Below, in pieces: positions 8,723-18,031 of a stretch of 57,003 nt of DNA. Under the pieces are notes generated by a model, which had not been told where the DNA came from, ran no database searches, and saw only the letters and a list, made by a program, of their open reading frames with translations. The DNA is taken from contig JAHEFF010000019.1 in assembly GCA_024640315.1 (NCBI GenBank), positions 1 to 57,003 on the forward strand. The letters are read 5' to 3'. The translations under genes were made by a program, and so were the position numbers. How positions within the stretch are numbered: position 1 is the first letter of the stretch; each line of letters begins with the position of its first letter. This DNA is from Woeseiaceae bacterium. GTDB taxonomy: Bacteria > Pseudomonadota > Gammaproteobacteria > Steroidobacterales > Woeseiaceae.

Positions 8723-10503
8723 TGAGCCTTCTGGAAATCAACGAGCTGACGATTCGCTATGCCGATACGCCGGAGCCGGTCGTCAAGGGGCTGACGCTTG
8801 CGGTCGAGCGAGGCGAATCCATCGGGATCGTCGGCGAGTCCGGCTCAGGCAAAACGCAGTCGGCGATGGCAATCATGGGTCTGTTGCCCGCGAATGCGCA
8901 GGTCTCCGGTACCGTTCACTTCGACGGGACGGAGCTCACCGGCGCGGCGGACCACGTTTTGAACCAGTACCGGGCGTGTCGGATCGCAATGGTGTTCCAG
9001 GATCCCCGCACGGCATTGAACCCCTATGTCCGCATTGGCAAGCAGCTGCGGCGGATACTCCTGGAACATAAAATTTGTGGCCGTGCCGAAGCCAACGTTC
9101 GCACGCTCGATATGCTGAACAAGGTCGGATTATCCGATCCGGAGCGTCAGTTCAGGGCATTCCCGCATGAATTGTCGGGTGGTATGCGACAGCGCGTCAT
9201 GATTGGTGCCGCGCTAATCGGTGAACCAGACCTGCTGGTTGCTGATGAACCAACCACAGCACTTGATGTCACGGTCCAGGCGCAGATCCTGAGTCTTGTC
9301 CGGCGATTACATGCGGAGACCAATAGCGCATTGTTGCTCATCACACACGATCTTGGCGTCGTCGCCGGAAACTGCGAACGCGTAGTCGTAATGGACAGGG
9401 GCAGACTGGTTGAGGAGGGCATGACCAGGGGTGTTTTCCGTGACCCCGCGAGCGAGAAGACCCGGGCTTTGCTGTTAGCAGCGCCACACATTGATTCAAT
9501 AGTGATGTCAGAGCCGGTTAGCGCCGACACCGGGCCGGTGCTGGAGATAGAGGATATAGCGGTCAGCTTCAAAGAGCGCAGATCGAAAGGGGGACGCAGC
9601 CTCCACGCGGTGAAGCCGATGTCGTTTTCACTCCAGGAGCGCGAGACCGTTGCAGTGGTTGGTGAATCCGGCTCCGGGAAGACAAGCCTGGCGCGGGCGA
9701 TACTCGGCCTTCTTCCGGCTGACGGAGGTCAGGTCTGTTTTCTCGGCAAAACATTGCCGGCACATATCGGCGCGCGCAAGAACACGGTCCGCCGCAACCT
9801 GCAAATGGTTTTTCAGGACCCGTTGGCATCGCTGAATCCTGCGATGTCCGTGAGGGAAATTGTCATGGAGCCGCTCCGAATTCACGAGCGTGGCAAGAAA
9901 AAGGCGGGCTTGAACAATGATGTTGCCGTCATGCTGGCTAGCGTCGGGCTCGATCCCGGGCTGGCCGGTCGATATCCGCACGAATTGTCCGGCGGGCAGG
10001 CACAAAGAGTTGCCATTGCCCGATCGTTGATACTGAAGCCCAAAGTGCTGATATGCGACGAAGCGGTTGCCGCGCTCGATGGCACGGTGCAACTTGAAAT
10101 CCTGAAACTGCTGCTGGCGGAGCAGGAGCGCTCGGGGCTCTCGCTGGTCTTTATCACTCACGACCTTGCTGTCGTGCGCCAGATCAGTCATCGAGTCCTT
10201 GTCATGTACATGGGACGTCTTTGCGAGATAGCTAAAAATGAGTCGCTGTTTACCCGGCCTCGTCATCCCTATGCGAAAGCGCTATTAAGTTCAGTGCCGG
10301 TACTCGATCCCGATGCCAGGCCCGTCGATCTGCCGCTTGCCGGAGAGGCCTCATCCATGCTCAGCCCACCCACAGGCTGTTTGTTTCATCCCCGCTGCCA
10401 GCATGCGGTCGCCGCCTGCAGTGAATCGGTACCGGAACTCATCGATTGTGATGGCTCTCTCGTCGCCTGTCACCGGGCCGCCGAACTCGACCTGGGTTAC
10501 TAG
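8722..10503 (+). CDS. Fused double ATP-binding subunit of oligopeptide ABC transporter (OppD-OppF type)
   Basis: One 593-residue chain carrying two complete ABC domains, the arrangement known from YejF-like ATPases. Domain 1 has Walker A GESGSGKT, signature LSGGMRQR and Walker [13 protein letters not shown]. Domain 2 begins near residue 270 with GESGSGKTS, signature LSGGQAQR and Walker [13 protein letters not shown]. The C-terminus has the Cys-containing tail typical of Opp ATPases ([15 protein letters not shown]), which in relatives binds an iron-sulfur cluster. Walker B of domain 2 reads DEAV rather than DEPT, a common and tolerated change. It is the last gene of the transporter operon and ends 19 nt before a convergent gene. 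Confidence 0.93.
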   Translation: MSLLEINELTIRYADTPEPVVKGLTLAVERGESIGIVGESGSGKTQSAMAIMGLLPANAQVSGTVHFDGTELTGAADHVLNQYRACRIAMVFQDPRTALNPYVRIGKQLRRILLEHKICGRAEANVRTLDMLNKVGLSDPERQFRAFPHELSGGMRQRVMIGAALIGEPDLLVADEPTTALDVTVQAQILSLVRRLHAETNSALLLITHDLGVVAGNCERVVVMDRGRLVEEGMTRGVFRDPASEKTRALLLAAPHIDSIVMSEPVSADTGPVLEIEDIAVSFKERRSKGGRSLHAVKPMSFSLQERETVAVVGESGSGKTSLARAILGLLPADGGQVCFLGKTLPAHIGARKNTVRRNLQMVFQDPLASLNPAMSVREIVMEPLRIHERGKKKAGLNNDVAVMLASVGLDPGLAGRYPHELSGGQAQRVAIARSLILKPKVLICDEAVAALDGTVQLEILKLLLAEQERSGLSLVFITHDLAVVRQISHRVLVMYMGRLCEIAKNESLFTRPRHPYAKALLSSVPVLDPDARPVDLPLAGEASSMLSPPTGCLFHPRCQHAVAACSESVPELIDCDGSLVACHRAAELDLGY

Positions 10504-10522
10504 TGTCGGCCGCTTTCCTTTT

Positions 10523-11830
10523 TTATAGGCCCGGAATCGGGACGGGCAGTGGTACGCCGTTGACGTTGATGAGTCCCTGCGCGTATTCGGCATCCATGAC
10601 GTAGTCTTCACCGTCAGGAACCAGAACGCCCATTGCAACGAGCGAGCCGGCCTGATCATTCATCATGGCAGCCATTTCAAAGATGGTCCCCGGGATTCGC
10701 AGGTCGATAGATGCCGACATCGTGAGTAGAACGGTCGACCATGAAAAATCAGTGTCGGCGGCGGACTCGGGAACGTCGAGGTTGAGCTTTGTACTAACGA
10801 CGCCCTGCGCCAGCGCAACGTCGAATTTGTCCATACGAACCGAGAAGCCCTTGCGGAACAGAGTCTCGGTTTCTTCCTGAATATCCGGGTAGAGGTTGGC
10901 CAGGGCTTCTTCCGGGTCGGGCGAGCTCTGTGCGTCCTGAATGGCCTTGCCGATAACTGCAATGGAGGCGGCGTCTACGCGCTCCATTGTCATATCCATT
11001 GCGACGTCGATGGTGCCTACCGCAGGTATGTTTACCGTATCAATTACGATGACCGAGTGGCCGTCCAGCCTGTCTTCATTTATTGATGAATCAGCGCTGA
11101 GTGAAAGGCTCTCGATCGAAAGCTCGGCGCCGTCTTCAACCAGGGTAATCGGACCCATATTCATTTCGACGGAACCGACATTGAAACCGAAGTCGCTGCG
11201 GTACTGCTCCGCGGTGATCGAGATTGCGCTGAAATCGGCGACCATGTCGGAGGCGGCGATTTTCCAGGCCTTTATCTCACCATCGACTGAAATAGTGCCG
11301 GTCGACGGATTGGTGTCGACCGTCATGTCGGCGCCTTGCCACTCAAAGTTTGTTGTCTCGTGGTCGAACGAGCCGGGTTCCAGCAACAGGTGCGAGTTTG
11401 AAGCACCGCTCAACCCAACCCTGCTGGTCAATGCGCCGGGAATTTCAAATGGCTTCCCGTTACCGGGGTCGATCTTGAAGGTCGATACCGCTTCGGCGAG
11501 ACCGGGCGACATTGAGCCGGCGGGTAGCGGCCCATGATCGAGATGCGTATCGATAATGAGTGACGGCAGTTCGGGGTTGCCCGTAGCCTCCGCATAGCTT
11601 GCCGCTACCTCGCGGAACTGACCACCGTCCAGGACAATACGGTGGCGGCCCTCGGAGGTCAGCCAGCCGCGCTCGAAACTCTCGGTTTTGATGCTGACAC
11701 CCGGGCTGTCGCTCTCGGCCCACTCGATGTTTTGGTCGATATTGTTTTGGGCAAGCCGACCGACAATTGCCGGCGAAAGCAAAATGATGACGGCAAGCAA
11801 TACGAGCAGAACGACAAACCATCGTTTCAT
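10523..11830 (-). CDS. DUF945 family protein (YdgA-like)
   Basis: A 435-residue exported or membrane-anchored protein of unknown function. It begins MKRWFVVLLVLLAVIILLSP, a single hydrophobic segment, followed by the hallmark VSIKTESFERGWLTSEGRHRI of the DUF945/YdgA family. The remainder is rich in beta-strand-like alternation, consistent with an AsmA-like periplasmic fold. It is convergent with the peptide transporter and divergent from the cytochrome gene. Nothing nearby points to a specific role. Confidence 0.8.
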   Translation of the reverse strand: MKRWFVVLLVLLAVIILLSPAIVGRLAQNNIDQNIEWAESDSPGVSIKTESFERGWLTSEGRHRIVLDGGQFREVAASYAEATGNPELPSLIIDTHLDHGPLPAGSMSPGLAEAVSTFKIDPGNGKPFEIPGALTSRVGLSGASNSHLLLEPGSFDHETTNFEWQGADMTVDTNPSTGTISVDGEIKAWKIAASDMVADFSAISITAEQYRSDFGFNVGSVEMNMGPITLVEDGAELSIESLSLSADSSINEDRLDGHSVIVIDTVNIPAVGTIDVAMDMTMERVDAASIAVIGKAIQDAQSSPDPEEALANLYPDIQEETETLFRKGFSVRMDKFDVALAQGVVSTKLNLDVPESAADTDFSWSTVLLTMSASIDLRIPGTIFEMAAMMNDQAGSLVAMGVLVPDGEDYVMDAEYAQGLINVNGVPLPVPIPGL

Positions 11831-11983
11831 GGTGGGATCCCTGGCAAATCAAAGCGGTAACGAATGCTAGCATGGCTGCCCGGAAAGTAGTTTTCCGTAT
11901 GGAAATAAGTAGCGAAGATCTCTACCATAGCGCCCTCAACTGACCCTGGGCGCCTGCCCGACACAGACAATAATCAGACAGAC

Positions 11984-12592
11984 ATGACTACACAGATGAT
12001 TATCCGCTCCGGCGCGGCCATTTTGGCCATTGCGCTGACACTCTGGGCACAGCCTGCGGCTTCCCAGGGAAATCCCGAACAGGGCAAACAGCTTGGATTC
12101 ACCTGCCTCGGTTGTCACGGCATCGAAGGCCAGCGCAATGCGTACCCGTCTTATCGCGTTCCAAGGCTTGGCGGTCAGAAGAGCGAATATATCGAAGCCG
12201 CATTGAATGCCTATCGGGCCGGCACGCGACCACACCCGACCATGAAGGCGCAAGCGAGCTCTTTGACCGACGCTGATGTTGACAACCTGGTTGCCTGGCT
12301 GGCCGGATTTGGTGAGGCGGCGGACAAAGTCACGGCGGAACAGGTCGCCGGCGTCCCGGCGGCGCAGATTTGCGTAACCTGCCACGGTGTTGATGGTGCG
12401 AGCGTCAAGCCGGCGCCGCCAACGCTGTCGGGCCAGCAGGAGGATTACCTCGTGCATGCGCTAAACGGCTATAAAGACGGCGCCCGGAGTGGCAGTGTCA
12501 TGTCGGCTTTTGCTGCAACGCTGACCGATGCAGACATCAAGTTGATTGCCGGTTTCTACGCCTCGCAGGACGGCGTCAAAACGCTCGACTAA
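11984..12592 (+). CDS. Di-haem cytochrome c4-type protein
   Basis: Exported electron carrier of 202 residues. The signal peptide ends near ASQG. There are two haem-binding motifs, CLGCH in the N-terminal half and CVTCH in the C-terminal half, each followed by a candidate axial Met (in HPTMKAQ and GSVMSAF). Two tandem cytochrome c domains in about 200 residues is the cytochrome c4 plan. It would act in the periplasm, passing electrons to a terminal oxidase. It is the first gene of a run with short gaps (14, 9 and 22 nt) that continues through the MBL hydrolase, the acrylyl-CoA reductase and a serine hydrolase. Upstream of the ATG the ribosome-binding site is weak. Confidence 0.9.
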   Translation: MTTQMIIRSGAAILAIALTLWAQPAASQGNPEQGKQLGFTCLGCHGIEGQRNAYPSYRVPRLGGQKSEYIEAALNAYRAGTRPHPTMKAQASSLTDADVDNLVAWLAGFGEAADKVTAEQVAGVPAAQICVTCHGVDGASVKPAPPTLSGQQEDYLVHALNGYKDGARSGSVMSAFAATLTDADIKLIAGFYASQDGVKTLD

Positions 12593-12606
12593 CCAAAGGG
12601 GGGCAT

Positions 12607-13560
12607 GTGCCCGAGGCAGTACCCCGAGTCACAGAGCAAGGCGATGGCATCACTGCCATCGACACGGATCTGCTCCGCGCTTATTTCGATGCCAGCCACC
12701 TGATTGTCGAAAACGGGCGTGCCGCGTATGTCGACTGCGGCGTGAATTCGAGTGTGCCGTTGTTACTGGCGGCGCTGCGACAAAAAGACATTGACCCGGG
12801 CGCGGTCGATTACCTGTTCCTGACCCACGTCCACCTCGACCATGCCGGCGGCGCCGGCGTTCTCATGCAAGCCCTGCCAAACGCGCAGGCAATTCTTCAT
12901 CCGCGAGGCGCGCCGCACATGATTGATCCGGCAAAGCTGATCAAAGGTGCGCAGGCGGTCTACGGCGAGGAAGAGTATTTTCGCCAGTACGGGGATATTC
13001 AGGCGATACCTGCTGACAGGGTGATCGTGGCTGAGGATGGGCAGGAGTTCAGCTTCGGCGGGCGCGTTCTTAAGAGCGTCTACACGGAAGGCCACGCTCG
13101 CCACCATCACTGTTTTTACGATCTGACGTCCAGCTCGATTTTCAGTGGCGACAGTTTTGGCCTTTCCTACCGGGAGCTTGATACGGACAAAGGCGAGTTC
13201 ATTTACCCAACCACGACACCCGTGCATTTCGATCCGGCCGAGGCACACAAGGCAATCGACCGGATTATGCGCTTCGAGCCCAGGCAGATCTTCCTGACCC
13301 ACTACAGCGTGGTGAAGGACTTGTCGCGCCTGGCAGATGATATGCATCGTCGCATTGACGATTTCGTCGCCATGACGTTGAGGCATGCCGACGCCAAAGA
13401 TCGCACGGCAGCGATTCACGAGAGCATGTATACGTATTTTGCCGAAGAGCTTGCAGAGCATGGGTTCGCCGGTGGCGATGACGAGATCCGGGAAATTGTC
13501 GGCAAGGATGTAATACTGAACAGCATGGGTCTCGAGTTCTGGCTCGATCACAGAAAATAA
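12607..13560 (+). CDS. MBL-fold metallo-hydrolase (cytoplasmic, glyoxalase II-like)
   Basis: A 317-residue metallo-beta-lactamase-superfamily enzyme without a signal peptide. The dinuclear metal site is visible: THVHLDHAGG, then the His of TEGHARHH, the bridging Asp of FSGDSFG, and a final His in FLTHYS. The start is a GTG at 12607 preceded by a strong G-rich ribosome-binding site; the ATG two bases earlier is out of frame. Members of this subfamily are annotated only generally as hydrolases, often likened to thioesterases. It sits between the cytochrome and acrylyl-CoA reductase genes, so a CoA-thioester substrate is conceivable, but that is inference. Confidence 0.85.
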   Translation: MPEAVPRVTEQGDGITAIDTDLLRAYFDASHLIVENGRAAYVDCGVNSSVPLLLAALRQKDIDPGAVDYLFLTHVHLDHAGGAGVLMQALPNAQAILHPRGAPHMIDPAKLIKGAQAVYGEEEYFRQYGDIQAIPADRVIVAEDGQEFSFGGRVLKSVYTEGHARHHHCFYDLTSSSIFSGDSFGLSYRELDTDKGEFIYPTTTPVHFDPAEAHKAIDRIMRFEPRQIFLTHYSVVKDLSRLADDMHRRIDDFVAMTLRHADAKDRTAAIHESMYTYFAEELAEHGFAGGDDEIREIVGKDVILNSMGLEFWLDHRK

Positions 13561-13569
13561 GGAGTTTCG

Positions 13570-14559
13570 ATGCAGGATTTTCGCGCTTACCGCATTGACC
13601 AGGAGGACGGCAAGATCGTCGCCGGGTTCGCAACGCTCAATCTCGATGACCTCTCCGCGGGTGAAGTGGTTATCAAGGTGAGTCATTCGACGATCAACTA
13701 TAAGGATGCACTCGCAGCGACCGGCGCAGGCCGAATTCTGAGAAGTTTTCCGCTGGTGGGTGGTATCGACCTGTCAGGGACAGTCGTCAGCTCGGAATCG
13801 GACGAGTTCGCGAAAGGTGACACGGTGCTGGTCAATGGTTGCGGCCTGAGTGAAACGAGGGACGGTGGCTATGCGGAGTTTGCGCGGGTCCCCGCCGCTG
13901 CCGTGGTCCCGGTTCCCGAAGGCATGACAGCCGCCGAAGCAATGCAAATTGGTACGGCCGGATACACGGCAGCGCTCGCGATTCATCGCATGGAGCAGAA
14001 TGGACAGCGACCGGAAAACGGACCCATCGTGGTCACCGGCGCCACGGGGGGCGTCGGTAGCATCGCGGTGGACATGCTCGACGGCCGTGGCTATGAAGTC
14101 GTCGCCTTAACCGGCAAGGCCGAGCAGTCTGACTACCTTAAGGGCATTGGTGCCCGACAGGTACTGCTCCGCGGTGACCTCGATCTTGGCAAGCGGCCGA
14201 TGGAAAAGGCCCAATGGGCTGGCGCTATCGACAACCTCGGTGGTGAGGTGCTGACCTGGCTGACCCGCACGACGGACTATGGCGGTAATATCGCCAGCAT
14301 CGGCCTGGCGGCCAGCCACGAGCTCAATACGACGGTAATACCCTTTATTCTGCGCGCGGTGTGCCTGCTGGGAATTAATTCCGTGGATACGCCGCGCGAC
14401 TTGCGTCTGCAGGTGTGGCAGCGGATCGGCAACGACCTGAAACCGAGACATCTTGACAAGATCGCGGCAAATAACATCACGTTTGACGAACTTCCCGATG
14501 CGTTCCAGGCGTTTATCGACGGCAAGGTGACGGGAAGAACGGTTGTAGAGATTGGCTGA
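13570..14559 (+). CDS. acuI: Acrylyl-CoA reductase, AcuI/YhdH family
   Basis: NADPH-dependent medium-chain reductase of 329 residues that converts acryloyl-CoA to propionyl-CoA. The family opening (YKDALAATGAGRI, then FPLVGGIDLSGTV) and the nucleotide-binding GATGGVGSIAVDML are present. A zinc site is absent, as in YhdH/AcuI proteins. The ribosome-binding site AGGAG is well placed before the ATG. The prpBCD genes begin 1.4 kb downstream and would consume the propionyl-CoA product, which supports the assignment. A broader enoyl reductase role cannot be excluded. Confidence 0.85.
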   Translation: MQDFRAYRIDQEDGKIVAGFATLNLDDLSAGEVVIKVSHSTINYKDALAATGAGRILRSFPLVGGIDLSGTVVSSESDEFAKGDTVLVNGCGLSETRDGGYAEFARVPAAAVVPVPEGMTAAEAMQIGTAGYTAALAIHRMEQNGQRPENGPIVVTGATGGVGSIAVDMLDGRGYEVVALTGKAEQSDYLKGIGARQVLLRGDLDLGKRPMEKAQWAGAIDNLGGEVLTWLTRTTDYGGNIASIGLAASHELNTTVIPFILRAVCLLGINSVDTPRDLRLQVWQRIGNDLKPRHLDKIAANNITFDELPDAFQAFIDGKVTGRTVVEIG

Positions 14560-14581
14560 TCATACGAAGGAGAAAGTCCGG

Positions 14582-15850
14582 ATGAAGAATTGCGTGCCGC
14601 TCGCCGTCTTATTCCTGCTGGCGGCCTGTGCCAGCGTCCAGTCAAATTTCGACGTCGATTTCTCCAGCACCGAGGGCTTCGACGACGAGCGGCTGGAGCG
14701 TATCGACGCGGCGATTAACCAGGAGGTCGAGCAGGGCAAAATCTCCGGGGCCGTTGCCCTGATCGCGAAAGATGGCAAAACGGTCTATCACAAGAGCTTC
14801 GGCTACGCCGACACCGCGTCCCGGACACCGATGCAGAGAGACTCGATATTCCGTATCGCGTCGATGAGCAAGGCGATTACCTCCGTGGCAGTCATGATGC
14901 TCTATGAGCAAGGGCACTTCATGCTCAACGATCCGGTTTCCGACTATATTCCGGCATTCAAAAACCCACGCGTCGCCCTCAGTTTTGATGCCGATGGAGA
15001 GGTCACCGCGACCCGACCGGCAAACGGCGAAATCAGGATCGTCGACCTGTTGTCGCATTCGTCAGGCATCAGTTATGCGTTTATGGATCAGCCCCTGCAA
15101 AGAAGTTACCAAGCGGCGGGCATCATCGACGGACTGACGGCGAAGGACGTCAAGCTGGCGGACGGTATCAACCTGCTCGCGTCGCAGCCGCTGCTTTTTG
15201 ATCCGGGAGCCGAATTTTCCTATGGATTGAACACCGATGTGCTTGGATATCTCGTCGAAGTGGTATCCGGCAAGTCGTTGGACGTGTTCTTTGCAGAGGA
15301 GATATTCAGGCCGCTTGAAATGACGGACACGTTCTTCTACCTGCCGGACGACAAGGCCGATCGACTGGTCACTCTTTATGCTGAAGTGGATGGCCGGCTT
15401 CGGGTATCAGACGGCACGGAAGCGGACATCAAACTGGACAATCCGCGTTATCCGGTGGAGGGTGAGAAAGCGTATTTTTCCGGGGGCGCCGGACTGTCTT
15501 CGACAGCATCAGACTATGGCCGCTTCGTACAGATGCTCCTGAACGAAGGCGAGCTTGACGGAAACCGTTTGCTCAGCCGCAAGTCGGTCGAGCTGATGCG
15601 CTCGCCGCGGCTGGGTCTTCCCTGGACCGTCGGGGCATCTTTCGGCCTGGGCTTCGAGGTGCTCGATGATCTGGGCACATACGGGGAGCTGGGGTCCGCG
15701 GAAACCTACAGCTGGGGCGGTGCTTTCAATACCACGTTCTGGATCGACCCCGCTGAAAACCTGGTGGGCGTATTTATGTCGCAGGCGCGGCCGTACACCA
15801 CGGATATTTCCGCCCGCTACCAGGTGCTGGTCTACCAGGCCCTCGAATAG
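14582..15850 (+). CDS. Serine hydrolase lipoprotein, class C beta-lactamase/esterase family
   Basis: A 422-residue lipoprotein. The ATG at 14582 follows AAGGAG at 9 nt and gives a lipobox ending LLAAC (Cys16). The active-site Ser-x-x-Lys is S94-M-S-K97. The Tyr motif region reads FSYGLNTDVLGYLVEVVSG, where the family usually has YSxxTDVLG. A late GG-rich segment (YSWGGAFNTTFWI) replaces the KTG box, as in EstB-like esterases and D-amino-acid amidases. It is likely an esterase or amidase of the envelope rather than a true beta-lactamase. It is the last gene of the cytochrome-MBL-acuI run. Confidence 0.87.
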   Translation: MKNCVPLAVLFLLAACASVQSNFDVDFSSTEGFDDERLERIDAAINQEVEQGKISGAVALIAKDGKTVYHKSFGYADTASRTPMQRDSIFRIASMSKAITSVAVMMLYEQGHFMLNDPVSDYIPAFKNPRVALSFDADGEVTATRPANGEIRIVDLLSHSSGISYAFMDQPLQRSYQAAGIIDGLTAKDVKLADGINLLASQPLLFDPGAEFSYGLNTDVLGYLVEVVSGKSLDVFFAEEIFRPLEMTDTFFYLPDDKADRLVTLYAEVDGRLRVSDGTEADIKLDNPRYPVEGEKAYFSGGAGLSSTASDYGRFVQMLLNEGELDGNRLLSRKSVELMRSPRLGLPWTVGASFGLGFEVLDDLGTYGELGSAETYSWGGAFNTTFWIDPAENLVGVFMSQARPYTTDISARYQVLVYQALE

Positions 15851-15903
15851 ACCGGAATTCATCACAGATCATGGAAATGACCGGATTCCTGCCGGTTCGG
15901 CAT

Positions 15904-15933
15904 TTGGGAAACAGACTGCCGGTAGTTTAGAAT
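15904..15933 (+). promoter_or_regulatory. Candidate promoter of the prp operon
   Basis: TTGGGA (15904-15909, 4 of 6 to the -35 consensus) and TAGAAT (15928-15933, 5 of 6 to the -10) are separated by 18 nt. Transcription would begin near 15940, about 60 nt before prpB. It is found by eye only. Confidence 0.45.
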
Positions 15934-15941
15934 CGCGTTCC

Positions 15942-15971
15942 CGAAAATTTTAATCAGCATTAGAATTTTCG
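15942..15971. promoter_or_regulatory. 13-bp near-perfect dyad, candidate prp operator
   Basis: The left arm CGAAAATTTTAAT (15942-15954) and the right arm ATTAGAATTTTCG (15959-15971) are reverse complements at 12 of 13 positions, around a CAGC centre. The dyad starts about 9 nt after the candidate -10 of the prp promoter, so a bound repressor would block initiation. No T-run follows, which argues against a terminator. No regulator gene for methylcitrate metabolism lies beside it. Confidence 0.5.
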
Positions 15972-16000
15972 CCTGAAACCACTGCAATCCGAGGTGATTC

Positions 16001-16885
16001 ATGAGCGCAGGCAGGAGATTCCGGCAAGCACTGACCGAAGAACGGCCGCTGCAGGTCGCGGGCACGATTAACGCCTACACCGCCTTATTGGCTGAAAAAG
16101 CCGGCTTCAGGGCCATTTATCTCTCGGGCGCGGGTGTGGCCAACGCATCGTTTGGCCTGCCCGACCTTGCGATGACGACGCTTGGCGACGTCTGTGAGGA
16201 CATTCGCCGGATCAGCTATGCCACCGAAGTGCCGCTGCTGGTCGATGCGGACACTGGCTGGGGAGGTGCCTTCATGATTGGACGGACCGTCGCCGAGATG
16301 ACCAGGGCTGGCGCCGCCGGCTGCCACATCGAGGACCAGGTCGGCGTGAAACGCTGCGGGCACAGGCCCGGCAAGGCGCTGGTCGAAACGGCCGAAATGG
16401 TCGACCGGGTAAAGGCGGCGGTCGATGGCAGGAAAGATGACAATTTTATCATCATGGCGCGCACCGATGCCCACGCTGTTGAGGGACAGCAGTCTGCACT
16501 GGATCGCTCGGCAGCCTATGTTGAGGCAGGCGCAGATATTATTTTCGCTGAAGCGCTGACAACCCTGGATGAATATCAGCAATTCACGGCGGCCGTTGAC
16601 GTGCCCGTGCTTGCAAACCTGACTGAATTCGGCCAGACACCCCTGTTTACAACGAATGAACTGGCCGATGTTGGCGTACAACTGGTGCTTTATCCGTTAT
16701 CGGCATTTCGCGCCATGTCGAAAGCAGCAGAAAACGTGTATCGGGCGCTTCGCGAAGACGGCACACAGAAAAATGTGGTCGAGCAGATGCAGACTCGCAT
16801 GGAGTTGTATGAGGTCCTCGGCTACCACGCATATGAAGAGAAACTCGATCAACTGTTCGCCGAGAAAGGCCTGACGGACAAATAG
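16001..16885 (+). CDS. prpB: 2-methylisocitrate lyase
   Basis: Last enzyme of the methylcitrate cycle, splitting 2-methylisocitrate to pyruvate and succinate. The 294 residues match the PrpB length. The catalytic loop KRCGH is intact (residues 117-121, Cys119 the acid). The metal/substrate site VDADTGWG (81-88) and HIEDQV are present. The ATG follows GAGGTG at a suitable distance. It is first of the compact run prpB-prpC-prpD. Related isocitrate lyases and phosphonopyruvate hydrolases share the fold, but the neighbours settle the assignment. Confidence 0.95.
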   Translation: MSAGRRFRQALTEERPLQVAGTINAYTALLAEKAGFRAIYLSGAGVANASFGLPDLAMTTLGDVCEDIRRISYATEVPLLVDADTGWGGAFMIGRTVAEMTRAGAAGCHIEDQVGVKRCGHRPGKALVETAEMVDRVKAAVDGRKDDNFIIMARTDAHAVEGQQSALDRSAAYVEAGADIIFAEALTTLDEYQQFTAAVDVPVLANLTEFGQTPLFTTNELADVGVQLVLYPLSAFRAMSKAAENVYRALREDGTQKNVVEQMQTRMELYEVLGYHAYEEKLDQLFAEKGLTDK

Positions 16886-16910
16886 AGAAAAAAGAGATTC
16901 GGAGAAGGAA

Positions 16911-18029
16911 ATGACAGCAAAGAAAAGCGGCGGACTCGCCGGAGTAACGGCAGGAAAAACGGCATTGTGTACCGTCGGCAAAGAGGGCGCCGGGCTGACC
17001 TATCGCGGCTACGACATCTACGACCTGGCCGATAACGCGAGCTTCGAAGAGGTCGCCTATTTGCTGCTGTACGGAAAATTGCCGACCCGTGCGGAACTCG
17101 ATAAATATATTGCGAAACTAAAAAAGCTTCGCAGTTTGCCGGATGAACTGAAGCAGGTTCTGGAAATGATTCCTGCCGATGCGCATCCGATGGACGTGCA
17201 GAGGACCGGCGTTTCCTTCCTCGGTAATCTCGAGCCCGAAGGAGACTTCAGCCACCAGCAGGACACAGCAGATCGCCTGCTTGCCTGTTTACCATCGATG
17301 CTGCTGTACTGGCACCGTTTCCACACTGATGGCACTCGCATCGACACCGCAACAGATGACGACAGCGTCTCCGGTCACTTCCTGCACATGCTGCACGACA
17401 AGCCGCCGAGTGAGCTGCACAGAAAGTGTCTTGATACGACCCTGATTCTCTACGCCGAGCATGAGTTCAACGCCTCGACTTTCGCGGGGCGCGTCATCAC
17501 CGGCACATTATCTGATATGCACTCCGCGGTAACGGGCGCCATCGGCGCGCTGCGTGGGCCGCTGCATGGAGGGGCGAACGAAGCTGCCATGGAGTTGATC
17601 CAGAGATTCAGCACGCCGGCAGAAGCAGCTGAGGGCGTGCTTGGCATGCTCGAACGAAAAGACCTGATCATGGGCTTCGGGCATCGTGTTTACACGACCT
17701 CCGACCCGCGAAATTCCGTGAACAAGAAGATGTCGAAGATGCTGGCGGAAGAGAAAGGTGATCTGACTTTGTATGAAATTTCGGAAGCTGTCGAAAAAGT
17801 AATGTGGGATGAGAAGAAGCTGTTCGCTAACGCCGACTTTTTCGCGGCCAGCGTTTATCATTTCATGGGCATTCCGACCTACCTGTTCACACCGATCTTT
17901 GTATGTTCGAGGATCACAGGCTGGGCCGCGCATATCATGGAGCAGCGCTCAGACAATAAACTGATTCGCCCCGCAGCTGACTATGTCGGCCCGGGATTAC
18001 AGAAATTTATTGCTATAGACGAACGATAA
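16911..18029 (+). CDS. prpC: 2-methylcitrate synthase
   Basis: Citrate-synthase-family enzyme of 372 residues that condenses propionyl-CoA with oxaloacetate. The N-terminus has the PrpC-type [12 protein letters not shown]. The catalytic histidines lie in [12 protein letters not shown] and MGFGHRVY. The short length and lack of the N-terminal domain of hexameric citrate synthase favour methylcitrate synthase, as does the position between prpB (25 nt) and prpD (2 nt). AAGGA precedes the ATG. Confidence 0.94.
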   Translation: MTAKKSGGLAGVTAGKTALCTVGKEGAGLTYRGYDIYDLADNASFEEVAYLLLYGKLPTRAELDKYIAKLKKLRSLPDELKQVLEMIPADAHPMDVQRTGVSFLGNLEPEGDFSHQQDTADRLLACLPSMLLYWHRFHTDGTRIDTATDDDSVSGHFLHMLHDKPPSELHRKCLDTTLILYAEHEFNASTFAGRVITGTLSDMHSAVTGAIGALRGPLHGGANEAAMELIQRFSTPAEAAEGVLGMLERKDLIMGFGHRVYTTSDPRNSVNKKMSKMLAEEKGDLTLYEISEAVEKVMWDEKKLFANADFFAASVYHFMGIPTYLFTPIFVCSRITGWAAHIMEQRSDNKLIRPAADYVGPGLQKFIAIDER

Positions 18030-18031
18030 TT

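Noticed and set aside
11881..11953. Two short inverted repeats before the cytochrome gene
   Set aside because: CGGAAA/TTTCCG and GCGCCC/GGGCGC are only 6 bp each and expected by chance at this base composition.
12763..13686. A 307-codon open frame on the minus strand
   Set aside because: It lies antisense to the MBL hydrolase and acuI start, both of which have clear catalytic motifs. The frame has no recognisable domain, signal peptide or ribosome-binding site.
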